From the NCBI RefSeq assembly GCF_900258505.1, contig NZ_LT984895.1, positions 679,123 through 743,122 of the forward strand: 64,000 bases of DNA, written 5' to 3'. A program made the translations under genes and the position numbers. Positions 31,730 through 41,457 of this stretch are shown in pieces (positions within the stretch are counted from its first letter, which is position 1; each line of letters opens with the position of its first letter). A model generated the notes under the pieces. It was not told where the DNA came from, did not search any database, and saw only the letters and a list, made by a program, of their open reading frames with translations. This DNA comes from Brachybacterium timonense. GTDB lineage: Bacteria; Actinomycetota; Actinomycetes; Actinomycetales; Dermabacteraceae.

Positions 31730-32641
31730 ATGCACGATCGCCGCACGTTCTTCCGCGCCAGCGGACTTGTCCTGTCCACCGCTGCTCTTGGCCTCGGCGC
31801 CACCGCCTGCAGCCGCACAAGCGCGGGTGGCGGAGCCGCTGGCGATGGCGACCTGCTCGAGCGGCTGCGCAAGGCCGGGAAGATCACCGTGGCCTTCGCA
31901 GGGGAGGCGCCGTACAGCTTCGAGGACGATGGCGAGCTCACGGGGGCGACGATCGCTCTGCATCGCGAGATCTTCCCTGCTCTCGGCATCGACGAGGTCG
32001 AAGGCGTCCTCACCGAGTGGGGTTCCCTGATCCCCGGCCTGAACGCCAAGCGTTTCGACGCTGTCAGTGCCGGCATGTCGATTCTCCCGGATCGCTGCTC
32101 CGAAGCGGCATTCACCGATCCTGAGATCCAGTACACGACCGCGATCCTCACCCCCAAGGGCAACCCGGAGGGCCTGGAGAACCTGCAGTCCTTCGAGGGC
32201 AAGGACCTCAAGCTCGCCACCATGTCCGGTGCTATTGAGAGCGACTACTGCGAGCAGCTCGGAATCGACAACATGCAGGTCCAGAGCCCGCAGGATGGAG
32301 TCGACGCGGTCCAGGGCGGTCGTGCCGACGCCTTCGCTCTGACCGGTATCTCTCTCAAGTACATGGTGGAGAAGCAGGGCATCGATCTGGACGTCACCGA
32401 GTCCTTCGTGGCTGAGGTCGACGGTGTCAAGCAGTTCGGCGCAGGCTCCACTGTGCTGCGTCCCGACGAGGACTCCGCCAGCCTGCTGAAGGCGTACAAC
32501 GAGGAGCTTGGCAAGATCATGGGCGACACCGAGCGCTTCCTGGGGATCGTTGGCGACTTCGGCTTCACCGAGGCCGAGATCCCACCGGAGGAGATGACGA
32601 CTCAGATGCTCTGTGAGGGTGATCTTTCCGAGCTGCAGTGA
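31730..32641 (+). CDS. ehuB: Ectoine/hydroxyectoine ABC transporter, substrate-binding lipoprotein
   Basis: 303 residues. A Tat-like DRRTFFRASG start leads to a lipobox GATAC with Cys27, giving a membrane-anchored extracellular receptor. The mature part is a type II amino-acid-type binding protein: KITVAFAGEAPYSFEDDGEL, FDAVSAGMSILPDRC, FGAGSTVLRPDE. Together with the three following genes it closely resembles EhuB of the ectoine uptake system. GAAAGGA lies nine bases before ATG 31730. No ectABC synthesis genes are in the window, so the system imports ectoines for osmoprotection or nutrition. Confidence 0.82.
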   Translation: MHDRRTFFRASGLVLSTAALGLGATACSRTSAGGGAAGDGDLLERLRKAGKITVAFAGEAPYSFEDDGELTGATIALHREIFPALGIDEVEGVLTEWGSLIPGLNAKRFDAVSAGMSILPDRCSEAAFTDPEIQYTTAILTPKGNPEGLENLQSFEGKDLKLATMSGAIESDYCEQLGIDNMQVQSPQDGVDAVQGGRADAFALTGISLKYMVEKQGIDLDVTESFVAEVDGVKQFGAGSTVLRPDEDSASLLKAYNEELGKIMGDTERFLGIVGDFGFTEAEIPPEEMTTQMLCEGDLSELQ

Positions 32642-32653
32642 CCTGCGCCCTCA

Positions 32654-32685
32654 CAAGGGCGGTCGCCCTTGAGTGGCCGCCCTTG
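32654..32685 (+). promoter_or_regulatory. Competing hairpins between ehuB and ehuC
   Basis: CAAGGGCG (32654-32661) can pair with CGCCCTTG at 32664-32671 after a two-base gap, or as CAAGGGCGG (32654-32662) with CCGCCCTTG at 32677-32685 around a 14-base loop. Both stems are perfect and mutually exclusive. Such intercistronic hairpins often protect the binding-protein mRNA or partly terminate transcription, raising EhuB above the permeases. Confidence 0.6.
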
Positions 32686-32723
32686 ATCGCTGACGAGCTT
32701 CATCCTCTCGGAGGTGTCATTCG

Positions 32724-33470
32724 ATGGAATGGCTGAACGACAACGCGTCCTCGCTAGTTGATCGGTTGCCGCAGTTCGCCGACGGTATCTGGGTGACCGT
32801 TCTGCTGACCGTGCTCGGAGCGGCCGGAGCATTCGTGATCGCGATCGTCTTTGGGCTAGCCAGTGGTCACCGTTCAGCACCGCTACGCACCGTCTCCCGT
32901 GTCTTCGTCGAGTTCTTCCGCGGCACCTCACTGCTGGTGCAGATCTTCTGGCTCTTCTACGTGCTGCCGCTGCTCGGTTGGGAGCTGGAGCCGCTGGCCT
33001 GCGGAGTCCTCGCCCTCGCGCTGAACTACGGTGCCTACGGTGCAGAAGTGGTGCGCGGATCCATCGCTTCGGTTCCCCAAGGCCAGTATGAGGCGATCAG
33101 CGCGTTGAGCTTGTCGCCGGTGCGCGGCATGGTGCGGGTGATCTTCCCGCAAGCGTGGGCGCTGATGCTCCCCTCGCTCACCAACCTGTTGATTCAGTTG
33201 CTCAAGGGCACCGCGATCGTCTCGTTCATCACCCTGCATGATCTGTATTTCCAGATCAGTCAGCTGCGTAAGGACACCGGTACCTGGTTCGCCTTCGGCA
33301 TTGGCCTGCTCGTCTACTTCCTGCTCGCCTATGCCCTCACCCTGATCATGAATGCTCTCGAGATCCGTGCGAAGCACGCGCTGGGACGCGGCCCGAGCCT
33401 GCGCGACTCGCTGGGGACACTGCTGCGCCCCGTTGATGCGATGCCCGCCGAGGGGAAGGTGGCGACATGA
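32724..33470 (+). CDS. ehuC: Ectoine ABC transporter, permease
   Basis: 248 residues of the HisM/amino-acid permease family, five or six helices. The ABC-docking EAA loop appears as GQYEAISALSLSPVRGMVRV with IFPQAWALMLPSLTN. EFFRGTSLLVQIFWLFYVLP is typical of EhuC. It follows ehuB after an 82-base gap carrying hairpins, and its stop overlaps ehuD by four bases. Confidence 0.85.
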   Translation: MEWLNDNASSLVDRLPQFADGIWVTVLLTVLGAAGAFVIAIVFGLASGHRSAPLRTVSRVFVEFFRGTSLLVQIFWLFYVLPLLGWELEPLACGVLALALNYGAYGAEVVRGSIASVPQGQYEAISALSLSPVRGMVRVIFPQAWALMLPSLTNLLIQLLKGTAIVSFITLHDLYFQISQLRKDTGTWFAFGIGLLVYFLLAYALTLIMNALEIRAKHALGRGPSLRDSLGTLLRPVDAMPAEGKVAT

Positions 33471-34111
33471 ACGACGTCTTCAGTCCCGAAGCGTTCGGTG
33501 AGGTCTTACCGGTCCTGTGGGCTGGCTTCAGGATCACGCTCCTAGCCACTGTGTTCGGCACGCTGATCGCGGCCGTACTCGGACTCGTGCTGGCGATTGC
33601 GCGTCGAGGCCTGCCGCGCGTGGTGAGCATCCCGCTGATTTCCGCCGCCGAGTTCGTCCGGATGACGCCGCTCGTGGTGCAGCTGGTCTTTGCGAACCTC
33701 CTGCTTACGCAGTTTTCATCGCTCACGATCGGCATCTGGGTGCTTGGCATCCACTACTCGACGTACATGGCCGAGGTCTACCGGGCCGGCATCGACTCCG
33801 TTCCCAAGGGTCAGTGGGAGGCGGCGACGGCGCTCTCGATGTCGCGTCGGCGCACCTGGCGGGCCGTGGTGTTGCCGCAGGCAATCCGCAACACGCTCCC
33901 GTCACTGGGCAACTACGCCATCTCTATGTTCAAGGAGACCCCGTTCCTTTTCGCCATCGGCGTGGTGGAGATGGTCACCGCCGCCCAGCAGTACGGCGCC
34001 TCCACCTTCCGCTACACCGAGGCGTTCACACTGGCCGGCATCATCTTCCTGCTGGCCAGCTACCCGACGTCCGTGCTCGTGCGGAAGCTCGAGTCGCGCA
34101 TGGCCTATTGA
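33467..34111 (+). CDS. ehuD: Ectoine ABC transporter, permease
   Basis: 214 residues, the second membrane subunit, same family as EhuC. AAEFVRMTPLVVQLVFANLL and the EAA loop GQWEAATALSMSRRRTWRAV with VLPQAIRNTLPSLGNY are visible. It is coupled to ehuC by an ATGA overlap. Confidence 0.85.
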   Translation: MNDVFSPEAFGEVLPVLWAGFRITLLATVFGTLIAAVLGLVLAIARRGLPRVVSIPLISAAEFVRMTPLVVQLVFANLLLTQFSSLTIGIWVLGIHYSTYMAEVYRAGIDSVPKGQWEAATALSMSRRRTWRAVVLPQAIRNTLPSLGNYAISMFKETPFLFAIGVVEMVTAAQQYGASTFRYTEAFTLAGIIFLLASYPTSVLVRKLESRMAY

Positions 34112-34127
34112 TCCCAGGAGGGACCGC

Positions 34128-34964
34128 ATGACCACAGACGATCACACCGCGGCGGACCGCGTCAGCCAGAGCGACACCGGCGACGGTGCGCCAGGAGCAA
34201 CCGCCCCGACCATCGAGTTCCGCGACGTGCTCAAACGCTTCGGCGACAACACCGTGCTGGAGGACCTGAACTTCTCAGTGGATCCCGGCCAGCGGGTGAC
34301 GCTGATCGGGCCGTCCGGCTCCGGCAAGACCACCATCCTGCGGCTGGTGATGACCCTCGAGGAGCTGACAGGCGGTTACATCTTCATCGACGGTGAGCCG
34401 CTCGCTTACGAACGCGTCAATGGCAAGCGTGTGCGGCTGAGCGATAAGCGTCGCCGGGAGAGCACGCGGAAGATCGGCATGGTCTTCCAGCACTTCAACC
34501 TGTTCCCCAACATGACTGTGCTGGAGAACATCATCGAGGCGCCGATACACGTGCTCGGGCGGCCGAAGGAGCAGGCAGTGCAGTCTGCGCAGGAACTCCT
34601 GGAGCGCGTGGGCCTGCGCGGCCGTATGGACGCGCGCCCCTCGCAGCTGTCCGGTGGTCAGCAACAGCGCGTAGCGATCGCCCGAGCTCTGGCCATGGAC
34701 CCTGAGGTGCTGCTGTTGGATGAGGTGACGTCCGCGCTCGACCCCGAGCTCGTGGGCGAGGTGCTCTCCGTTCTCGAGGACATCGCTGATACGACGGACA
34801 TCACCATGCTCATCGTCACGCACGAAATGCAGTTCGCCCGCGATGTTTCCCAGCGGGTGATGATGTTCGACCGCGGCCGAATCGTCGAGGAAGGGCACCC
34901 GGACAAGATCTTCTCGGATCCTGACCATCGGCGCACGAAGGACTTCCTGAGCGCCGTGCTCTGA
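34128..34964 (+). CDS. ehuA: Ectoine ABC transporter, ATP-binding protein
   Basis: 278 residues. After a 25-residue Asp/Thr/Gly-rich leader come Walker [20 protein letters not shown]-loop [17 protein letters not shown], signature [15 protein letters not shown], Walker [21 protein letters not shown] and the His switch IVTHEM. The insertion after the first strand ([20 protein letters not shown]) is a hallmark of EhuA among polar-amino-acid ATPases. AGGAGGG five bases upstream supports ATG 34128. Confidence 0.88.
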   Translation: MTTDDHTAADRVSQSDTGDGAPGATAPTIEFRDVLKRFGDNTVLEDLNFSVDPGQRVTLIGPSGSGKTTILRLVMTLEELTGGYIFIDGEPLAYERVNGKRVRLSDKRRRESTRKIGMVFQHFNLFPNMTVLENIIEAPIHVLGRPKEQAVQSAQELLERVGLRGRMDARPSQLSGGQQQRVAIARALAMDPEVLLLDEVTSALDPELVGEVLSVLEDIADTTDITMLIVTHEMQFARDVSQRVMMFDRGRIVEEGHPDKIFSDPDHRRTKDFLSAVL

Positions 34965-35003
34965 AATCCGCCCGCACAGCGAACGACGCGCGGCCGAGTC
35001 CGA

Positions 35004-35028
35004 GGGATCGCCGCGATGCGCGATACCC
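35004..35028 (+). terminator. Candidate hairpin between ehuA and ppc
   Basis: GGG-ATCGC (35004-35011) pairs with GCGAT-A-CCC (35020-35028), with one bulged A and an 8-base loop. It lies 40 bases after ehuA and 74 before ppc. It could end the ehu transcript or lie in the ppc leader. The stem is modest and no T-run follows. Confidence 0.35.
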
Positions 35029-35101
35029 TATGCCTGCCCGATCCGCGCCGCTGCGGTCGCCTGGATCGGCGGCCGACGCGGTGCCCTGTGAGGAGAACCG
35101 C

Positions 35102-37939
35102 GTGAGCAACACCAGCCCCGCCGAAGGCCTGCACGTCCCGACGCTGACCAGTGAGTTCCCAGTCGTCGGCGATGATCCGCACATCGACGCCCCGTTGCGG
35201 GCCACCGTGCGTCGGCTCTCCACCCTGCTGGGCCGCACCCTGGCAGAGCAGCACGGTCCGGAGCTGCTGGAGCTTGTCGAGGACGTGCGCCGCGCCACCA
35301 AGGAGGCGAAGACCCTCGGTGACACCGAGGAGGCGCGCGCTGTGCAGAAGCGTCTGGCGGCGCTCCCGCTCGAGCAGGCCACCGCGCTCACCCGCGCCTT
35401 CACCCAGTACTTCCTGCTGGCCAACGCCGCCGAGCAGGTGTACCGCGTGCGTGCCATGAACGAGCGTCCCGGCTCCGAGTCCTGGATTCCGCGCACTATC
35501 CGTGCTGTTGTCGAGCAGCGGGGGAGTGACGCCCTGCAGCAGGCGGTCGATGCGCTGGACGTGCGCCTTGTGTTCACGGCCCACCCCACGGAGGCGTCAC
35601 GTCGGGCCGTGCTCACGAAGCTGCGCCGCATCTCCGAGCTTCTAGAGGCCGATACTGCTGAGGGCAGCCGGGAGCGTCGCCGCCAAGACATGGACCTCGC
35701 CGAGGTCATCGAGTCACTGTGGCAGACCGATGAGCTGCGTCGGGAGCGTCCCACCCCGCAGGACGAGGCACGCAACGCCCTGTGGTACCTGCGCGAGATC
35801 CACCGCCACACCATGCCCGACCTGCTCGACGATTTCCGCGAGGAGCTGCGTGAGCACGGCGCCGATCTGCCCGCTCGCGCCGTGCCCTTGCGCTTCGGAA
35901 CCTGGATCGGTGGGGACCGCGACGGCAACCCATACGTCACTGCCGAGGTCACCCGGGAGGTGCTGCAGCTCCAGGCCGACTCGGCGCTCGATATCGCCAT
36001 CGAGGCGCTCACCGGCCTCATCGCGGAGCTGTCCGTCTCCAGCGTGCTCACCGGTGAGGACGAGCAGCTGCGCGAGAGCCTGAACGCGGATCTCGCCCTG
36101 GACACCCGCATCACCGAGGTGGAGCGCAGCCTGTACGAGCAGGAGCCGTATCGACTGAAGCTCGGCATGATGCGGGCGAAGCTCGAGGCCACCCGTGAAC
36201 GCCTGCACAACGGCTCGGCACATGAGCCCGGCCGTGACTACCGCGACGGTCATGAACTGCTGGATGATCTCGACGTGGTGCGCGATGCGCTGCGACGACA
36301 CCGCGGGGTGAAGGCCGCCGACGGCGCACTCGCGATCATCGAGCTTGTGCTCGCCGGATCCGGTCTGAACCTGGCCACCATGGACATTCGCGAGCACGCC
36401 GAGAAGCACCATGAGGTGCTCGCCCGCCTCTTCGACCGGGTGGGAGAGCTGGGACACCCCTACGCGGAACTTGACCGTGCGGAGCGTACCCGGGTGCTGT
36501 CCGCCGAACTCGGCTCCCGCCGACCGCTCGTCGGCAGCGCGATCACGGAGGACCCGACGATCCTGGACGACGCGACACGCACCACCTACGACGTGTTCCG
36601 CGAGATCCGTGAAGCGCATCGCCGCTACGGCACCCAGGTGATCGAGACGTACATCGTCTCCATGACCCGAGGCGTGGACGACATCCTGGCTGTGGCGCTG
36701 CTGGCCCGCGAGGCAGGGCTGGTCGACCTCACCGGCCCGGGTGAGCATCGCGCCGACATCGGCTTCGTCCCGCTACTGGAGACGGTGGAGGAGCTGCGCC
36801 ATGCCGGCGAGATCCTCGACGGGCTGCTGTCGGATCCGTCCTACCGCGAGATCGTGCGGCTGCGCGGCGATCGCCACGAGATCATGCTCGGCTACTCCGA
36901 CTCCAACAAGGAGTCCGGTGTGATCACGAGTCAGTGGGAGATTCATCAGGCCCAGCGTCGACTGCGCGACGTCGCCGCCCGCTACGGCGTCACCCTGCGT
37001 CTGTTCCACGGCCGTGGCGGTTCCGTCGGCCGCGGTGGCGGCCCCACCTACGATGCGATCCTCGCTCAGCCGTACGGCGTGCTCGAGGGCGAGATCAAGT
37101 TCACCGAGCAGGGCGAGGTCATCTCCGACAAATACATGCTGCCGGCCCTGGCCCGGGAGAACCTCGAGCTGTCGCTCGCAGCGGTGCTGGAAGGATCCGC
37201 GCTGCACACCGCGCCGCGCACCACCGCTGAGCAGCTTGACCGTTTCGGCGAGGTCATGCAGCAGGTGTCTGACGCCGCTTTCGCGCGCTACCGCACTCTC
37301 GCCGATGATCCGGACCTGCCGGAGTACTTCGTGACCTCGACGCCGGTGGAGCAGCTCGGCGAGCTGAACATCGGCTCCCGCCCCTCCAAGCGCACCACGT
37401 CAGAGAAAGGTCTGGACGGTCTGCGTGCCATCCCGTGGGTGTTCGGCTGGACCCAGTCGCGGCAGATCGTACCCGGCTGGTTCGGGGCCGGCTCGGGTCT
37501 GAAAGCCGCCCGGGAGGCGGGCCTGGAGCAGGACCTGCAGGACATGATGCGGCACTGGCACTTCTTCCGCACCGTCGTCAGCAACGTCGAGATGACACTG
37601 GCGAAGACCGACATGCAGATCGCCGCGCATTACGTGTACTCGCTCGTGCCTGAGCGGCTGTGGCCGCTGTTCGACCGGATCCGTGAGGAGTACGAGCTGT
37701 CCGTGGCGGAGGTCGAACGCCTCACCGGTGTGCTGGAGCTGCTGGACAACCAGCCCGTCCTCAAACGCACTCTGGCCGTGCGTGACCGCTACCTCGACCC
37801 GATCTCCTACATGCAGGTGGCCATGCTGCAGCGCGTCCGCGCCGAACAGGCCGCCGGTGTGGAGATCGACCCAGAATTGCAGCGCGCCCTGCTCACGTCG
37901 ATCAACGGCGTCGCCGCCGGTCTGAAGAACACCGGGTGA
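35102..37939 (+). CDS. ppc: Phosphoenolpyruvate carboxylase
   Basis: 945 residues. It carboxylates phosphoenolpyruvate to oxaloacetate, refilling the TCA cycle; cytoplasmic, allosteric. [15 protein letters not shown] holds the catalytic His. The second signature is [13 protein letters not shown], and the Gly-rich loop [16 protein letters not shown] closes the active site. The C-terminus ends KNTG as in the family (usual QNTG). I chose GTG 35102 because GAGGAGAACC precedes it; the in-frame ATG at 35030 has no site. It is convergent with the aldo/keto reductase across a compact hairpin. Confidence 0.96.
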   Translation: MSNTSPAEGLHVPTLTSEFPVVGDDPHIDAPLRATVRRLSTLLGRTLAEQHGPELLELVEDVRRATKEAKTLGDTEEARAVQKRLAALPLEQATALTRAFTQYFLLANAAEQVYRVRAMNERPGSESWIPRTIRAVVEQRGSDALQQAVDALDVRLVFTAHPTEASRRAVLTKLRRISELLEADTAEGSRERRRQDMDLAEVIESLWQTDELRRERPTPQDEARNALWYLREIHRHTMPDLLDDFREELREHGADLPARAVPLRFGTWIGGDRDGNPYVTAEVTREVLQLQADSALDIAIEALTGLIAELSVSSVLTGEDEQLRESLNADLALDTRITEVERSLYEQEPYRLKLGMMRAKLEATRERLHNGSAHEPGRDYRDGHELLDDLDVVRDALRRHRGVKAADGALAIIELVLAGSGLNLATMDIREHAEKHHEVLARLFDRVGELGHPYAELDRAERTRVLSAELGSRRPLVGSAITEDPTILDDATRTTYDVFREIREAHRRYGTQVIETYIVSMTRGVDDILAVALLAREAGLVDLTGPGEHRADIGFVPLLETVEELRHAGEILDGLLSDPSYREIVRLRGDRHEIMLGYSDSNKESGVITSQWEIHQAQRRLRDVAARYGVTLRLFHGRGGSVGRGGGPTYDAILAQPYGVLEGEIKFTEQGEVISDKYMLPALARENLELSLAAVLEGSALHTAPRTTAEQLDRFGEVMQQVSDAAFARYRTLADDPDLPEYFVTSTPVEQLGELNIGSRPSKRTTSEKGLDGLRAIPWVFGWTQSRQIVPGWFGAGSGLKAAREAGLEQDLQDMMRHWHFFRTVVSNVEMTLAKTDMQIAAHYVYSLVPERLWPLFDRIREEYELSVAEVERLTGVLELLDNQPVLKRTLAVRDRYLDPISYMQVAMLQRVRAEQAAGVEIDPELQRALLTSINGVAAGLKNTG

Positions 37940-37945
37940 GCACCC

Positions 37946-37965
37946 CGGCGCGCGTCAGCGCGCCG
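37946..37965. terminator. Bidirectional terminator between ppc and the aldo/keto reductase
   Basis: Perfect 8-bp GC stem CGGCGCGC/GCGCGCCG with loop GTCA, seven bases after the ppc stop. The loop contains the TCA that is the reductase gene's stop codon on the minus strand, so both convergent transcripts end in the same hairpin. No T-run on either side. Confidence 0.65.
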
Positions 37966-38974
37966 CGGTGCCGTCCACGGCGAACTCGTCGATCGCGGTC
38001 AGCTCGTCATCGCTGAGCTCCATGTTCTTCAGCGTGGAGATGTTCTGCTCCAGCTGATGCGTGCTCGAGGCGCCCACCAGGGCGGTGGTGACCTGCGGGT
38101 GCCGCAGGGCCCACGCGAGCGCCAGCTGGGCGAGCGACTGGCCGCGGGCGTTCGCGATCTCCGTCAGGCCGCGCACCCTGTGCTGGTAGTCAGGGTCATT
38201 GACCTGCTTCACGCTCAGCGACGGCGACGAGCTGGCGGCACGCGAAGACTGCGGCACCCCGCTCATGTACCGGTTGGTGAGCAGGCCCTGCTGCAGTGGG
38301 GAGAACGCCGCGATACCGATGCCGAGTTCGGTAGCGGTCTCCAGCAGCCCGTTCTCGATATGGCGGTTGAACATCGAGTACGACGGCTGGTGCAGCGTGA
38401 GGTCCACACCCATCCGGTTCAGGATGCGTGCCGCGTGCCGCGTATTCTCCGGCGAATAGTTGGAAACGCCGACGTACAGCGCCTTGCCGGTGTGAACCGC
38501 GTGGGCGAGCGCGCCCATCGTCTCCTCGAGCGGTGTCTCGGGGTCCTCACGATGGTGATAGAAGACGTCCACGTATTCCAGTCCCAGCCGCTTCAGGGAC
38601 TGATCCAGTGAGGCAAGCAGGTACTTGCGGGAGCCGCCGTCACCGTAGGGCCCCTCCCACATGGGGAAGCCGGCCTTGGTGGAGATGATGATCTCGTCGC
38701 GGTACGGCATCAGATCGCGCTTCAGAATTCGGCCGAACTGCTTCTCTGCCGATCCAGCGGGCGGGCCGTAGTTATTGGCCAGATCGAAATGGGTCACGCC
38801 CAGGTCGAAGGCGCGGTGGACGATATGGCTCAGTGTGCGCGGGTCGCGATCCCCACCGAAGTTCTGCCACATGCCCAAAGAGATCGGCGGCAGCAGCAGG
38901 CCGGAGGCCCCGGCGCGACGGTACGGGGTGCTGTCGTAGTGGTATGGGGCGGGATGGTAGGCGTCCTTGCTCAT
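37955..38974 (-). CDS. Aldo/keto reductase (YghZ/Gpr-like)
   Basis: 339 residues. NADPH-dependent carbonyl reductase of the subfamily that includes L-glyceraldehyde-3-phosphate reductase YghZ. YRRAGASGLLLPPISLGMWQ, FDLANNYGPPAGSAEKQFG (catalytic Tyr and Asp), the catalytic Lys in IISTKAGFPMW, DVFYHHREDPETPLEETM and VGVSNYSPE are visible. The NADPH-binding end reads LVGASSTHQLEQN. Physiological substrate is unknown; detoxification of glyceraldehyde phosphate or methylglyoxal-type carbonyls is usual. Confidence 0.9.
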   Translation of the reverse strand: MSKDAYHPAPYHYDSTPYRRAGASGLLLPPISLGMWQNFGGDRDPRTLSHIVHRAFDLGVTHFDLANNYGPPAGSAEKQFGRILKRDLMPYRDEIIISTKAGFPMWEGPYGDGGSRKYLLASLDQSLKRLGLEYVDVFYHHREDPETPLEETMGALAHAVHTGKALYVGVSNYSPENTRHAARILNRMGVDLTLHQPSYSMFNRHIENGLLETATELGIGIAAFSPLQQGLLTNRYMSGVPQSSRAASSSPSLSVKQVNDPDYQHRVRGLTEIANARGQSLAQLALAWALRHPQVTTALVGASSTHQLEQNISTLKNMELSDDELTAIDEFAVDGTAAR

Positions 38975-39022
38975 GCCACGAGTCTACGGTGAAACCACAC
39001 CGCTGAGCCGGGACCGTGCAGG

Positions 39023-40099
39023 TCAGTGCGAGAGCACGCCCAGATCGCGCAGACGCTGCAGCAGGGCGTGACCATCGGGGCCACGCACCAGAGCAGGGCT
39101 GTCCCCGCCCGTGCGCCTGCGGTCAAGCGGACGCAGCGTACCGTGAGCGAGGAGCTGCTCGGACTCGGTGAGCTGACGGATCGCGATCGCTGTGACGGCC
39201 TGCGGGTTCTTCGCGGCGAACTCGCTGTAGATGACCGGATCGTGCTGGCCGTCATCCCCGATGAGGATCCACTGGATGTGGGGGAAGGTGCTATGTAGCC
39301 GGTCGAGCGACCGGTGTTTGTGATCGGGGCCCGAACGGAAGAAGCCGGTGTTCGTCGGCCCCCAGTCGGTGAGCAGCAGCGCGCCGCTCGGGTACCCGTT
39401 CTTGTACAGAAAGCGCTGCAGGACAGGGAACACGTTCCAGGCGCCGGTGGAGAGGTACACAAAGGGTGCGGTGGGCAGTTCCCGGGCGATGCGCTGGTAC
39501 AGCATGGGCATGCCGGGCACGATCTTGCGCGAGGACTGGTGGACGACGAACGCGTTCCAGAAAGCCAGCAGTGGCCGCGGAAGCCAGGTCACCATCACGG
39601 TGTCGTCGATGTCGCTGACCACGCCGATGCGTGCCGTGGGGTCGACGACCTGGACCTCGGCCGTCACGGCGTTGTCCTTCGTGGTCCACAGCTCCACCTC
39701 GTGGCGGCCCGGCTCGAGCGCGACCTCCAGGACCGTATCGACGAGTCCGGCGCGGTCCGCGCGGGTCGTGAACTCCTTGCCGCCCACCCGCAGATGCACG
39801 GTGCGTTCGGGGGCGACTTGGCCCGCGAAGTTGCGCCAGCCGCGCACGGCCATCGACCGCATGTCTGTGACGGGACGATCGTGGTGATCCGCTCGGGTGC
39901 GGGGAGACGCATACAGCACGCGCGCGAGCACACGCACGTTCTGGGTCGTGCCGTAGCCGTAATAAGGCTGCAGGCGCAGGTCCCAGCCCATGCGACGCAG
40001 AAGGGCGCCGACGCGGCGGTTCTTCACGTCTTCCACGCGGGCGGCCCAATGTGGGCGATCACCCTGAGCGCGAAGAGCGCGGTTGAGCGGGCGAAGCAT
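39023..40099 (-). CDS. App1-type phosphatidate phosphatase domain protein (DUF2183)
   Basis: 358 residues. The HAD-like motif GVVSDIDDTVMVTWLP and later YLSTGAWNVFP, LLTDWGPTNTG and LIGDDGQHDPVIYSEFA define the App1/DUF2183 family; yeast App1 is a Mg-dependent phosphatidate phosphatase. Bacterial members are uncharacterised. The N-terminal 150 residues form a predicted beta-rich region. ATG 40099 follows GGAG at eight bases; upstream frame to 40291 is not supported. No signal peptide. Confidence 0.85.
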   Translation of the reverse strand: MLRPLNRALRAQGDRPHWAARVEDVKNRRVGALLRRMGWDLRLQPYYGYGTTQNVRVLARVLYASPRTRADHHDRPVTDMRSMAVRGWRNFAGQVAPERTVHLRVGGKEFTTRADRAGLVDTVLEVALEPGRHEVELWTTKDNAVTAEVQVVDPTARIGVVSDIDDTVMVTWLPRPLLAFWNAFVVHQSSRKIVPGMPMLYQRIARELPTAPFVYLSTGAWNVFPVLQRFLYKNGYPSGALLLTDWGPTNTGFFRSGPDHKHRSLDRLHSTFPHIQWILIGDDGQHDPVIYSEFAAKNPQAVTAIAIRQLTESEQLLAHGTLRPLDRRRTGGDSPALVRGPDGHALLQRLRDLGVLSH

Positions 40100-40175
40100 C
40101 AGGGGTCTCTCCGGCGCAGTAAGCGATGCAGAAGGGAGGACAGCCGACGGGCCACTGGGTGGGCGACCAGGCAGA

Positions 40176-40661
40176 TCAGACGTCGCGGGCCATCTTGAAC
40201 CAGGCGCCGTCGGCATCGCCCTCGACGACCTCCCAGCGGTCGCCGGTGTCGCGGAAACCCAGCGACTCATACAGAGCGCGAGCCGGCTCATTGGTGGGGC
40301 CGACGTACAGCGTCACGGTACGTGCACCGTCCTCCTTCGCCCACGCAAACACGGCCTCGGCGAGGTCACCGGCGATGCCGACCTTGCGGAACGCGGGCGT
40401 GACCCACATGGCCTGCAGCTCGCGCTCGTGAGCGGGAGCGTCGTTCTCGTGGCGGCTGGCAACGAGGCCCACCGGGGTGTCGCCGTCCACAGCCAGGAAC
40501 CAGGCCGCTTCCGAGACACGCTGCTGCCAGCGCTTCTCGTCATAGGTCGATTCCTTCTCCCAGCTCTGCCCGAAAGCCTCCGGGTCGGTGCTGAGGGAGC
40601 GCAGACGGATCTCGCGCACCAGGGGCCAGTCGTCGTGCTGAGCGCGGATGATGTCGGCCAT
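40176..40661 (-). CDS. GNAT-family N-acetyltransferase
   Basis: 161 residues. Motif A reads MWVTPAFRKVGIAGDLAEAV and motif B includes LYVGPTNEPARALYESLGF, both typical GNAT acetyl-CoA sites. AGGAGGA six bases before ATG 40661 defines the start. It precedes the App1 gene on the same strand by 76 bases. Substrate unknown. Confidence 0.88.
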   Translation of the reverse strand: MADIIRAQHDDWPLVREIRLRSLSTDPEAFGQSWEKESTYDEKRWQQRVSEAAWFLAVDGDTPVGLVASRHENDAPAHERELQAMWVTPAFRKVGIAGDLAEAVFAWAKEDGARTVTLYVGPTNEPARALYESLGFRDTGDRWEVVEGDADGAWFKMARDV

Positions 40662-40892
40662 GGCTGTCCTCCTGTGCCGGATGGGTTGGCGGGCGAGCGA
40701 GCCGGAGCTGGGTGCTCCGACGCGGAGCAACGTCGAGAGCTGTTCCCCCCGATCGGCTCCGCGAACGGTTCGTGAGGCCCGGGCCGATCCCGCGGCGTGG
40801 ACCGGGACAGGACCCGTTGCCATCATAGGGCCCAGCCGGGCGGTGCGTCGCATCCGTCCCCATCGGTGAGCGTGCGCTGGCACAATGGAGCG

Positions 40893-41423
40893 ATGAGCCG
40901 ACTGCGGGTCCTGACCGTGTGCACGGGCAACGTGTGCCGTTCTCCGGCCGCTGCCGTGATGCTGCGGGCTGCCGTGGAGGAGGCTGGCCTCGCCGATCGC
41001 ATCGAGGTGAGTTCGGCTGGCACCAGTTGGGAAGCCGAGGGCATGCCTATGGATGAGCGCACCGTGCGCGCCCTGGAACGCGCTGGTTACCCGTGCTCGG
41101 TCCAGCAGCACACGGCACGCGCAGTGCATCTCTCGGATCTGGCCACCTGGGACCTGGTCCTCCCGATGACGCTCGAACAGGCGCAGACCCTGCGGCGGAT
41201 CGCTGAACAGATCCCCCCGGAGCACACCGCGCCCCGCATCGTGCTGTGGGGGCAGTTCGATCCGGCGAACGACGTGGATGCGGCGGAGGCGGATATGTCG
41301 GTGCCAGATCCCTGGTACGAGGGGCAGAAAGCCTTCGACCGCACGGTGCTGGCGATGCAGCGGGCGCTGGCGTCGATCGTGGTGTATCTGCGCGGTGAGC
41401 TGGAGCAGCTCGAACGTACCTGA
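40893..41423 (+). CDS. Low-molecular-weight protein-tyrosine phosphatase
   Basis: 176 residues. The P-loop VCTGNVCRSPAA (CX5R with following Ser-Pro) lies at the N-terminus, and the general acid motif DPWYEG near residue 130. These enzymes dephosphorylate tyrosine on proteins, often partnered with a capsule-linked tyrosine kinase; some actinobacterial members act in stress or signalling. No kinase or polysaccharide cluster adjoins. It is divergent from the GNAT gene and convergent with the mucin-like gene. Confidence 0.88.
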   Translation: MSRLRVLTVCTGNVCRSPAAAVMLRAAVEEAGLADRIEVSSAGTSWEAEGMPMDERTVRALERAGYPCSVQQHTARAVHLSDLATWDLVLPMTLEQAQTLRRIAEQIPPEHTAPRIVLWGQFDPANDVDAAEADMSVPDPWYEGQKAFDRTVLAMQRALASIVVYLRGELEQLERT

Positions 41424-41457
41424 TGCGGTCGACGTTGCGCGCGGACCACGCGCTGCG

